Assembly (NCBI RefSeq): GCF_021184025.1
Contig: NZ_CP036537.1
Location: 3,844,001 to 3,908,000, forward strand
DNA: 64,000 nucleotides
Origin: Rhodopseudomonas boonkerdii
GTDB taxonomy: Bacteria > Pseudomonadota > Alphaproteobacteria > Rhizobiales > Xanthobacteraceae
Direction: 5' to 3'
Under the pieces are notes generated by a model. That model ran no database searches and was not told the DNA's origin. It worked only from the letters and a program-made list of their open reading frames with translations. Position numbers and translations under genes: made by a program. The stretch's first letter is position 1, and the number at the start of each line of letters is the position of its first letter. Shown here piece by piece: positions 56,592 through 64,000 of this stretch.

Positions 56592-56870
56592 TTATTTCGA
56601 TCGCCTGGCCGTCTCGCCGATGATCTCGGTGATCTGTTCGGCCGTCCAATGACCGTAGTTGCGCACCATGTTTCCGGTCGCGGCGCCGTTTTTGTGCAGA
56701 GGATCGAAGACCACCAGGTCGAAATCCTCGCCGATGTTCGCCGGCAGCGCGCGGCTATCGGCCACGATGTCGGGTTGGACTTCCGGCCGGATGTCGATGT
56801 AGGTGGCGCACGGATGCGCCTTGTTGAACCAGACAGCCCGGTTGCCGGCGGACAGGTCGAGCACCTTCAT
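56592..56870 (-). pseudogene. N-terminal half of a SAM-dependent methyltransferase
   Basis: A 92-codon frame beginning MKVLDLSAGNRAVWFNKAHP (20 residues) with the SAM-site motif LDLSAGNR, then YIDIRPEVQPDIVADSRALP and the catalytic-like VVFDPLHKNGA. It stops after ETARRSK, where full proteins of this type continue into an AHRI(V/T)KDNG strand. That missing half is found at 58630-58836 in this window. The ATG overlaps the stop of the upstream gene (ATGA). A short functional protein is possible but less likely than a truncation. Confidence 0.6.
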
Positions 56871-57169
56871 GCCGCGCCTCCCGTGCCGTCCTTGGAGCGA
56901 AGTGCGGGAGCCCAATCCTGCAACGCCTGTCGGCCGGATGGGGTCAGGTACCATCGCTTCTCCCGACGCGAGTAATTAGGGCTGTAGCCTGTCAGGCCAG
57001 CGATAAGACCGAGCTTGCGCAACCGATCTCGCGTTGAAGTGCCCGGCAACGAGACGCCGATATGCTCGCGTTCAAGCTTTGTGAGGATATCGATATCGGC
57101 TGGCCGCAGCCTGTAATCGGTATCGGGCTGGGCAGCGCCGCGGTCCTGGGAAGAAGCCGCCGCACTCAT
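56867..57169 (-). CDS. small hypothetical protein, possible winged helix
   Basis: A 100-residue protein not assigned to a family. It contains RLRPADIDILTKLEREHIG, TSTRDRLRKLGLIAGLTGYS (20 residues, ~44-63) and RREKRWYLTPSGRQALQDWA (~68-87). The helix-helix-strand pattern with YLTPSGRQAL resembles a winged-helix DNA-binding domain such as those that end with a T-x-x-G-R wing. It is translationally coupled to the truncated methyltransferase by ATGA. Phage or plasmid origin is possible. Confidence 0.6.
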   Translation of the reverse strand: MSAAASSQDRGAAQPDTDYRLRPADIDILTKLEREHIGVSLPGTSTRDRLRKLGLIAGLTGYSPNYSRREKRWYLTPSGRQALQDWAPALRSKDGTGGAA

Positions 57170-57330
57170 CGCGATCCTCCCGAGGACTAGGGCACCGTCG
57201 CGTCGAGCCCTCTGCCTCGGCCGGGTAGACAGCGTTTAAGGCCTTTCGGATTTTCGGTCGGCGCTCCGAAAGCTTTGGAACCAAGCTTGTGTTGGTACGT
57301 TGCTCGGTCCCTACCAACAAGGAGACTATC

Positions 57331-57729
57331 GTGAAAAAGCTTGCTCTTGTGACTGTCGCTCTCGCTGCACTCGCCACCCCGGCCCTCGCTCAGACCGCAG
57401 CGACCACTACAGGCAGTGCGCCGGCGGAAGCGAAGTTCTCCACGGTCGGCAAGGACGAAATGTTTTCGTCCAAGCTGAAGGGTTTGAACATCACCAATCA
57501 GGCGAACGAGACTGTCGGCGAGATCACTGACATCGCCATCAAGAACGAGAAGATCGATGCACTGATCCTGTCCGTCGGCGGCTTCCTGGGGGTGGGCGAG
57601 CGCTATGTCGCGGTGTCGCCGGCATCGGTTGCGATCACCCACGATGTGAAGAACGACAAATGGGTCGCAAAGATGAACACCACGAAGGATGCGCTGAAGG
57701 CGGCGCCGGAATTCAAGTATCCTAAGTAA
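57331..57729 (+). CDS. secreted PRC-barrel domain protein
   Basis: A 132-residue protein with a clear signal peptide (MKKLALVTVALAALATPALA, cut before QTAAT). A PRC-barrel domain follows at about residues 42-110, with NITNQANETVGEITDIAIKN and the typical SVGGFLGVGERYVAVSPASV (20 residues). GTG 57331 is chosen because AAGGAG lies 6 nt upstream; the frame is open to 57289. Such periplasmic PRC-barrel proteins are common in bradyrhizobia and have no assigned function. Confidence 0.88.
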   Translation: MKKLALVTVALAALATPALAQTAATTTGSAPAEAKFSTVGKDEMFSSKLKGLNITNQANETVGEITDIAIKNEKIDALILSVGGFLGVGERYVAVSPASVAITHDVKNDKWVAKMNTTKDALKAAPEFKYPK

Positions 57730-57857
57730 GAGCGGAGCGCGCAGCTCGCAGCAGCCTTTCTGCGAGGTGTGAGTAACTAACAAAGCGCTTGCTTTGGGGT
57801 CGTTCCCTTGACATAGTGGGGACAATCCAAATTCGTCTGAAAGTGTTGACCCGCCCG

Positions 57858-57880
57858 GCGCCCGCCGCGGCGGGTTTTCG
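57858..57880 (+). terminator. candidate intrinsic terminator after the PRC-barrel gene
   Basis: CCCGCCGCGGCGGG followed by TTTT forms a short stem (five pairs, 4-nt loop). It lies 130 nt past the stop, so it could end that message or lie in the leader of the next small gene. Confidence 0.45.
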
Positions 57881-57902
57881 CTTCCATGGGCACAGCTATG
57901 TA

Positions 57903-58091
57903 ATGTCGCTGCACACCAATTATCCGACCCGAGCTATCGGTCGTTCCGTCGATCATCACGCCATCAAGGTTCATGCATTCAACGATCAAGGGATCGTTGT
58001 GGCGAGCGTCGATGATCCGCGTCTCGATGCGTTTGAGCGTCAGTTCCTGAAGAACGTTGGTTCAAAGCTCTATGGTCCGAAGGCAAGTTGA
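57903..58091 (+). CDS. small hypothetical protein
   Basis: A 62-residue frame beginning MSLHTNYPTRAIGRSVDHHA (20 residues) and ending QFLKNVGSKLYGPKAS. It is soluble, contains no cysteine or membrane span, and has a plausible hydrophobic core (IKVHAFNDQGIVVASV). The ribosome site is poor. The frame extends upstream to 57789, but that part covers a terminator-like hairpin. It is probably real but unclassified. Confidence 0.5.
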   Translation: MSLHTNYPTRAIGRSVDHHAIKVHAFNDQGIVVASVDDPRLDAFERQFLKNVGSKLYGPKAS

Positions 58092-58164
58092 TCCGCTACA
58101 ACATGCGATGCGCTTCGGCTCAAGGTCATTAGCGCCAGGCCCTGCGAACGAAGCGCAAACGAGT

Positions 58165-58190
58165 GAGGCGCCGTGGTGAAACGGCGCCTT
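58165..58190. terminator. intrinsic terminator (bidirectional hairpin)
   Basis: AGGCGCCGT and ACGGCGCCT pair around GGTGAA. It lies just downstream of the GlsB-like gene on the minus strand and of the small hypothetical gene on the plus strand. Confidence 0.65.
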
Positions 58191-58194
58191 CTGA

Positions 58195-58446
58195 TTAAGC
58201 TCGGATAGCCCGAGCGCCCCAAATCAAAATGCAGGCTCCAATAAATCCTGCAATGAGGTAGCCAATCCAGCCGCCGAACCCAATGCCGACCAAGCCCAAT
58301 AGAAAGCTGGCGACCGCTGCGCCGACGATGCCGAGAAGAATATTTGTGAAGATGCCGGTATCGCTCTTCATGAAGTTTGACGCGATCCAGCCCGCTAGCC
58401 CACCGATGATAATAGCTGCAATCCAGCCAACGCCGGCATCGCTCAT
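58195..58446 (-). CDS. GlsB/YeaQ/YmgE family stress-response membrane protein
   Basis: An 83-residue integral membrane protein with three glycine-rich hydrophobic helices (VGWIAAIIIGGLAGWIASNF at ~6-25, then ~30-52 and ~56-80). The family pattern GWIAAIIIGGLAGWIA followed by GIVGAAVASFLLGL is diagnostic for transglycosylase-associated (YeaQ-like) proteins. ATG 58446 follows AAGGAG. The frame is open upstream into methyltransferase remnants, but the own ribosome site shows they are not fused. Induction by envelope or acid stress is typical of the family. Confidence 0.92.
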   Translation of the reverse strand: MSDAGVGWIAAIIIGGLAGWIASNFMKSDTGIFTNILLGIVGAAVASFLLGLVGIGFGGWIGYLIAGFIGACILIWGARAIRA

Positions 58447-58529
58447 GGTGCAGTCTCCTTGTGAGGTTTTGATTCCGTGTATTGGTTCCAGCGCGGGAAC
58501 TAACGAAAGCGCCGCACTTCGGTTCCCAC

Positions 58530-58610
58530 GGTAAAGCGTACGCTCATCGCGCAGATCGTTGTAGAGGTCGCCCATGTCACCCATGGTCAGCCTCGTCCGT
58601 CCTGCGGGTT
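58530..58610 (-). pseudogene. fragment of a small MGDLYNDLR-type protein
   Basis: On the minus strand, in frame with the GlsB gene, MTMGDMGDLYNDLRDERTLY can be read with its start near 58590. I recall such N-termini on small zinc-ribbon-like proteins of bradyrhizobial mobile regions. No cysteines follow here, so only the first ~20 codons seem kept. Confidence 0.35.
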
Positions 58611-58629
58611 CATGGAAAGAGCCGGGTGC

Positions 58630-58836
58630 CGCGCTCTCAGGCGGATTGAAGCAATCAACCCGGCGCAGCATCACCCACGACGTGCCTTTCTGCTGGTGCG
58701 ACACACCGTGACCGAACAGTGGCTCCCAATAGGGCGCGAGCAGCGCAAGGACGGTGCCCAGCCGGCGCGTATGCTCGTTCCACTTGAAGGCCATCAGGCC
58801 ATTGTCTTTGACGATCCGGTGAGCTTCCTTGGGCAA
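58630..58836 (-). pseudogene. C-terminal half of a SAM-dependent methyltransferase
   Basis: The minus-strand frame reads PKEAHRIVKDNGLMAFKWNE, then RRLGTVLALLAPYWEPLFGH and WVMLRRVD. This is the strand 5-7 region of the same methyltransferase type whose N-terminal half is at 56592-56870. The sequence before PKEAH is unrelated, so no SAM site is present. The half is on the same strand but in the wrong order relative to the other half, so the two come from a rearrangement or from two broken copies. Confidence 0.6.
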
Positions 58837-59061
58837 ATCCCGCGCGGGCCGATGCCGCAGGTGGCGTCTATTTCTTGGGACGCCGCACCGAACGGGCGAT
58901 CCGCGCCGGGCAGCATGCCCCTACGAAGGCCAGCACTGACGGTATTTGGCGGCCGGATGACATAACCTGCCATGGAACCGTCCCGGCACCTCCATGGTTA
59001 AGAGGCTCTTAATCGGTCGGTCGTAATTTGAGGCAAAGCAGCCTCAGTCAGCGTTCCGACC
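58837..59061. other. intergenic region before the DUF2336 gene
   Basis: It lies upstream of the methyltransferase remnant. GGVYFLGRRTERAIRAGQHA can be read on the plus strand near 58862-58921, but it has no start and no recognisable family. GGAACCGTCCC and CACCTCCATGGTT occur near 58978-59000. Nothing else was recognised. Confidence 0.35.
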
Positions 59062-60021
59062 ATGACCACTCCGCCCATGATTCCAGGCTTCGACGGCCTG
59101 ATGACGCTATCGCGCCGCGAAGGTGTCGATATTCGTCCGACCTTGCTGCGGGTGCTGACCGATCTTTATGTCCAGGCGCCGAGCCACACCGCGGACGAAG
59201 AGAAGCAGTTCGTCGAACTGGCCTCACGGCTGCTCGACCAGGTGGATGATGCCACGCGCGCTGCGGTGCGCGCCCGGTTGTCGATCTATCCAAACAGCCC
59301 GCGCGTGATCCTCGATCAGCTCGCGCTGCAACCGGTGCCTGCCTCACCGTCCCCTGCGCCAGACGTATCTGTGCCGACCTTGTCGCAGCCCGCTCCGCCG
59401 CCATCACGCATCGTCAACCGGACGATGCAGCCGAACGATGCCGCCGAAATCAGCAATCTGTTCTTCGCCGCCAATGCCTCCGAGCGCGCAAAGATGCTGC
59501 ATAATCTCGCGGATACGCCACTGCAGCCGTCCGCACGCATTCCACTAGCGCGCGCCGAGCGCGCGATGCATATTCTGGAAATGGCAGCTTTCGCCGAGGA
59601 CCGCGAAAACTTCGCGCGCGAAATCGGCGAAGCGCTCATATTGCCGATGGCGATCGCCGATCAGGTGGTCAACGATCCCGGCGGCGAGCCGCTCGCCTGC
59701 TGCGCCAAGGCACTCGGCATGCATGGCGCGATCTTCCAGCGCGTGCTGCTGTTCCTCAATCCGGAATTCGGCGCCTCGGTGAACAATGTGTACCGGCTAT
59801 CGCGGATGTACGACGTGCTGACCGAGCGTGCGGCGCTGATCATGGTCGCCGCCTGGCGCGGCGCGCATCTCGCAGCTACCCGCGCGAAATTCCGCCCGAC
59901 CCTGTATGACGACGAACGTCAGCGCGTCCGTGCGGCGACACCGACGGCGCGTCCGAGCATCCAGCCCAGCGCGCAGCCGGGTGCGGACATCACGCGGACG
60001 CGGAACAATTCGGGCAACTAG
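59062..60021 (+). CDS. DUF2336 domain protein
   Basis: A 319-residue cytoplasmic protein of the alphaproteobacterial DUF2336 family. It opens MTTPPMIPGFDGLMTLSRRE (20 residues), with RPTLLRVLTDLYVQAPSHT and VDDATRAAVRARLSIYPNSP typical of the N-terminal region. A proline-rich linker (~residues 94-118) is followed by the helical C-terminal part ending FRPTLYDDERQRVR and a short disordered tail. The function is unknown; family members often lie near regulatory kinases, as here. Confidence 0.85.
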   Translation: MTTPPMIPGFDGLMTLSRREGVDIRPTLLRVLTDLYVQAPSHTADEEKQFVELASRLLDQVDDATRAAVRARLSIYPNSPRVILDQLALQPVPASPSPAPDVSVPTLSQPAPPPSRIVNRTMQPNDAAEISNLFFAANASERAKMLHNLADTPLQPSARIPLARAERAMHILEMAAFAEDRENFAREIGEALILPMAIADQVVNDPGGEPLACCAKALGMHGAIFQRVLLFLNPEFGASVNNVYRLSRMYDVLTERAALIMVAAWRGAHLAATRAKFRPTLYDDERQRVRAATPTARPSIQPSAQPGADITRTRNNSGN

Positions 60022-60043
60022 AGTATTTCTGACCATGATAAAA

Positions 60044-60193
60044 TCGTGTCCCGGGCGCGCTGCGGCGTCAGGCGATGCGCCGCATCGCCAACGCTGCTGC
60101 GCAGAACCGGGACCGTGCAAAGCTCGGCGTTTGTTGCGGTCCCGGCTCTGCGAAGCGGCATAAAGAATGCCGCATCGCGTCCGGGACACGATT
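60044..60193. repeat. dispersed palindromic repeat, type B (copy 4)
   Basis: GTCCCGGGCGCGCTGCGGCG and later CGGGACCGTGCAAAGC on the left match GCGGTCCCGGCTCTGCGAAG and GCATCGCGTCCGGGACAC on the right. It lies between the convergent DUF2336 and DUF1491 genes. Confidence 0.85.
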
Positions 60194-60213
60194 CCATCAA
60201 AGCAGGAACTGCT

Positions 60214-60561
60214 CTAGCCTTTGGCCAGATCGAGGAAATGCCGCCCGGCCTTGTCCTCGATCTCGACGATCCAGAGATCCGGATCGAAGCCGATCTCCTT
60301 CTGCAGCCGTTCTTCGATTTTCAGCTCCTCCACCGGCTGCGGCGGCGATGGCGCGAAAACCCGATCGATCGGACGGCTGTCGTCATATGCGGTCTGTGGC
60401 GCAGGCGTATAGAGGATGGCGCTGCCATCGAGCAGCGCGAGCTTGACGAAAATCGCTCCCGCTTCCTCTGCTCCGCGCCGGCGCACGGCACCGAACACGC
60501 CTTCGGTCTGGCAGCGGCGCAGATAGGCAGCCACCCATATTGCTGATTTCAAACGGCTCAT
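60214..60561 (-). CDS. DUF1491 family protein
   Basis: A 115-residue small protein with the family opening MSRLKSAIWVAAYLRRCQTE (20 residues), GAEEAGAIFVKLALLDGSA (~residues 30-48), and the terminal DLWIVEIEDKAGRHFL. ATG 60561 is chosen; the frame is open to 60591 with no better ribosome site. It follows the peptidoglycan-binding protein gene on the same strand. The family is of unknown function and almost restricted to Alphaproteobacteria. Confidence 0.88.
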   Translation of the reverse strand: MSRLKSAIWVAAYLRRCQTEGVFGAVRRRGAEEAGAIFVKLALLDGSAILYTPAPQTAYDDSRPIDRVFAPSPPQPVEELKIEERLQKEIGFDPDLWIVEIEDKAGRHFLDLAKG

Positions 60562-60594
60562 GTTGATGACGATACGCCAGCCGTCGCGCAATCG

Positions 60595-61303
60595 CTAGTT
60601 AATCACCCGGCCGGTCACGGTGCCGAGCTCCTGGACCAGACGGTCGGACATCTGGCCAGTCACCGGCAGCTTGCGTTCGCGCTCGAAGCGCTGGATGGCG
60701 GCAGATGTATCCGAACCGACATTGCCTGTCGGCTTCAGCTGGCCATAGCCGTATTCGGTGAGCGCGCGCTGGACGGCGGCGATGCGACGGGTGTTGGTGA
60801 TGAGATCGCCGAGCGGATCGGACTTGCCGGCATTTGGAATGGCAACCGGCGGACGCTGAACCGATTGGGTCGTCGCCGGTGCAGCGGTCGCCTTGACCAA
60901 ATTGCCCATGGCATCGCCGCCACGCGGCTCGGCAGGCCTGGCGACCACCGACGGCTTCGCATCACTCACCGGATTGACCGGCCTGGCGTCGATCATGCGG
61001 GAATCGAGTTTCGCATCCGACGAGGTCAATGTCGCATCGCTCGGCCGCGGCTTCGGCAACGGGTTTGCAGCCGGTGCGGGCAACGCGACCACAGTGCTGG
61101 AGCCGAACATCGGCGACGGATGATGACCTTTCTGCAGAAAGATCGCGTTCGCGATAATCGCACTGACGGCGGAGAAGGCGATCAGGCCGGCGATCATGTC
61201 CTTCGGGCTGTGCAGCACCATGCGCATCAGCAGCCCGCGCTCGGCCGGCTCTTCGATGGCAACGGCACGCGCACGCTTCGACTTGGCGGATTTCGGACTC
61301 GCT

Positions 61304-61311
<8 letters not shown>
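60595..61311 (-). CDS. membrane-anchored peptidoglycan-binding domain protein
   Basis: A 238-residue protein. A basic cytoplasmic N-terminus (KASPKSAKSKRARAV) precedes one membrane helix at about residues 40-60 (MIAGLIAFSAVSAIIANAIF). A proline/alanine-rich periplasmic linker (~60-170) leads to a peptidoglycan-binding type 1 domain at about 178-238, with AAVQRALTEYGYGQLKPTGN (20 residues) and AIQRFERERKLPVTGQ. The start overlaps the histidine kinase stop by 8 nt, so the two are coupled. Confidence 0.88.
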
Positions 61312-63196
<1,885 letters not shown>

Positions 63197-63666
63197 CGGG
63201 CCAACCTGTCAGAGCGACATTAAACGAACGCTAAGACGATCGAGGACCTGACGATGCCTAACGCGCAAGTCTCGATTTGAAGGGAGTTTTCGCGTTTTCG
63301 TTCGCGCATTGTGGTGAACGGAAACTTTCACCGCAGCAGGTATGGTTTCGAAAGTGTGGACGCGCGCTCCCGTCATTTCGCGTGGTGATATCTCAGCCGT
63401 CATCCCGGCGAACGCCGGGATCCATAGACACTGGAAAATAACAAGAGCGCGAGGCCGATGAAGTGCTTCAACGCAGCTTTCGAGGTTATGGGTCCCGGCT
63501 TTCGCTGGGACGACACACGCCATCAATCAAAAATTTACGCCATCTCCAATCGCATCGATTTTCGTCGAATTAATCGCTTTGCAAATACTCGAAGTTTATC
63601 GACAGCGCCTAGCTTCGATATCGACGGTAATCACTCGCAACGACTGGACGAGACGACGGGGTTTTC
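63197..63666. other. 470-nt divergent intergenic region
   Basis: Contains a palindromic repeat at 63397-63513 and two AT-rich patches that may hold the promoters of the histidine kinase and of the DUF5330 gene. A plus-strand open frame from 63458 is read through the repeat and is not credible. Confidence 0.5.
63397..63513. repeat. palindromic repeat, GTCATCCCGGCGAACGC type
   Basis: GTCATCCCGGCGAACGCCGG with ATCCATAG on the left is mirrored by TATGGGTCCCGGCTTTCG and CTGGGACGAC on the right. It belongs to a repeat type found in many bradyrhizobial intergenic regions. Confidence 0.8.
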
Positions 63667-64000
63667 ATGTTCTTCCTGCTGCGCATGGCATTCTGGATCG
63701 GGCTCGTGCTCGTGCTGCTGCCGCGGGACCACACGCCGGAGGCCGACAAGGCGATGCCACAGGTCGGCGCCTCCGACGCGATCTCGGCGGCAACGGCAGC
63801 CGCGTCCGATATGAGTCAGTTCTGCAAGCGCCAACCGGCCGCGTGCGAAGTCGGCGGCAATGCTGCGGCCTATATCGGGGAACGCGCGAAAGAAGGCGCG
63901 CGAAAGGTCTATCAGATCATCACCGAGAAGAAGCCAGATCATACCGGCTCGATCGGCGAAGGCGGGAATCAAGACCACAACATGGCGGTGACCGCGAAGC
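63667..64000 (+). CDS. DUF5330 domain protein, partial
   Basis: The first 111 codons of a gene that runs off the right edge. The protein starts MFFLLRMAFWIGLVLVLLPR (20 residues), one membrane helix, then has a periplasmic Ala/Asp-rich segment, DMSQFCKRQPAACEVGGNAA (~residues 48-67) with two cysteines, and KEGARKVYQIITEKKPDHTG. That pattern is the DUF5330 family. It diverges from the histidine kinase gene. The function is unknown. Confidence 0.85.
   Translation, partial: MFFLLRMAFWIGLVLVLLPRDHTPEADKAMPQVGASDAISAATAAASDMSQFCKRQPAACEVGGNAAAYIGERAKEGARKVYQIITEKKPDHTGSIGEGGNQDHNMAVTAK

Noticed and set aside
58195..58836. Single 213-residue fusion of methyltransferase fragment and GlsB protein
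   Set aside because: The GlsB part has its own AAGGAG and ATG and normal family length; the upstream part lacks a SAM site, so the open frame is accidental.
63458..63814. 118-codon plus-strand frame before the DUF5330 gene
   Set aside because: It begins inside a palindromic repeat and overlaps the DUF5330 gene in another frame.

Overview
The window is a GC-rich chromosomal segment (AT-rich only around 47.6-48.3 kb). Gene content and dispersed palindromic repeats point to the Bradyrhizobium/Rhodopseudomonas/Tardiphaga group of Alphaproteobacteria (Nitrobacteraceae). Supporting signs are a CIRCE-controlled groESL pair, a Usg protein, DUF1491, DUF2336, DUF5330 and DUF2778 proteins, and REP-like 'ATGGTTCGAGAC ... 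CTCACCATGAGG' elements. Genus is not resolved. No tRNA, rRNA, CRISPR array or intact IS was seen.

Layout. 1-1.7 kb: a partial MHS-type MFS transporter divergent from an XRE-cupin regulator. 1.7-5.9 kb: a four-carbon acid-sugar (probably D-threonate) cluster, kdgT-like permease, DUF1537 kinase, PdxA2 and a DeoR regulator. 6.3-22.7 kb: a peptide uptake and breakdown region. It has two paralogous periplasmic binding proteins flanking a REP array that contains a small GIY-YIG nuclease gene, an M20 peptidase, Dpp/Opp-type permeases and a double ATPase behind a perfect sigma-54 promoter, then M81 and M20D hydrolases, an amidase, a crotonase and an esterase. 22.7-30.7 kb: a NIT-domain chemoreceptor, a quinone oxidoreductase, an HCCA isomerase, a GST, a MesD-like methionine synthase, Gpt and a CinA-N protein.

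30.9-35.2 kb is the Anbu-type proteasome-like locus: circularly permuted ATP-grasp, alpha-E protein, transglutaminase and Anbu. 35.2-37.9 kb holds a GNAT, an SDR and a CNT nucleoside transporter. 38-44 kb is a Ugp-like ABC importer followed by two GpdQ-like phosphodiesterases behind a Pho box, best read as phosphate-starvation scavenging of glycerophosphodiesters. 44-47.5 kb: cupin protein, Usg and groESL. 47.5-53 kb: an AT-rich membrane/HEPN-like gene, a pseudogene of a small secreted protein whose intact paralogue lies 2.4 kb away, a divergent ArsR/SDR pair with a palindromic operator, DUF4142 and DUF2778 envelope proteins. 53-59 kb: DUF899/DUF6886, an 0.8-kb non-coding repeat-like stretch, an Rrf2/AhpD pair with an 18-bp perfect palindrome, and a decayed zone with separated halves of a methyltransferase. 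59-64 kb: DUF2336, DUF1491, a peptidoglycan-binding protein, a PAS histidine kinase and a partial DUF5330 protein.

At least seven kinds of palindromic repeat are scattered between genes. Several have entered coding sequence or start sites. All functional statements rest on reading the sequence and on family knowledge; no database search was run.
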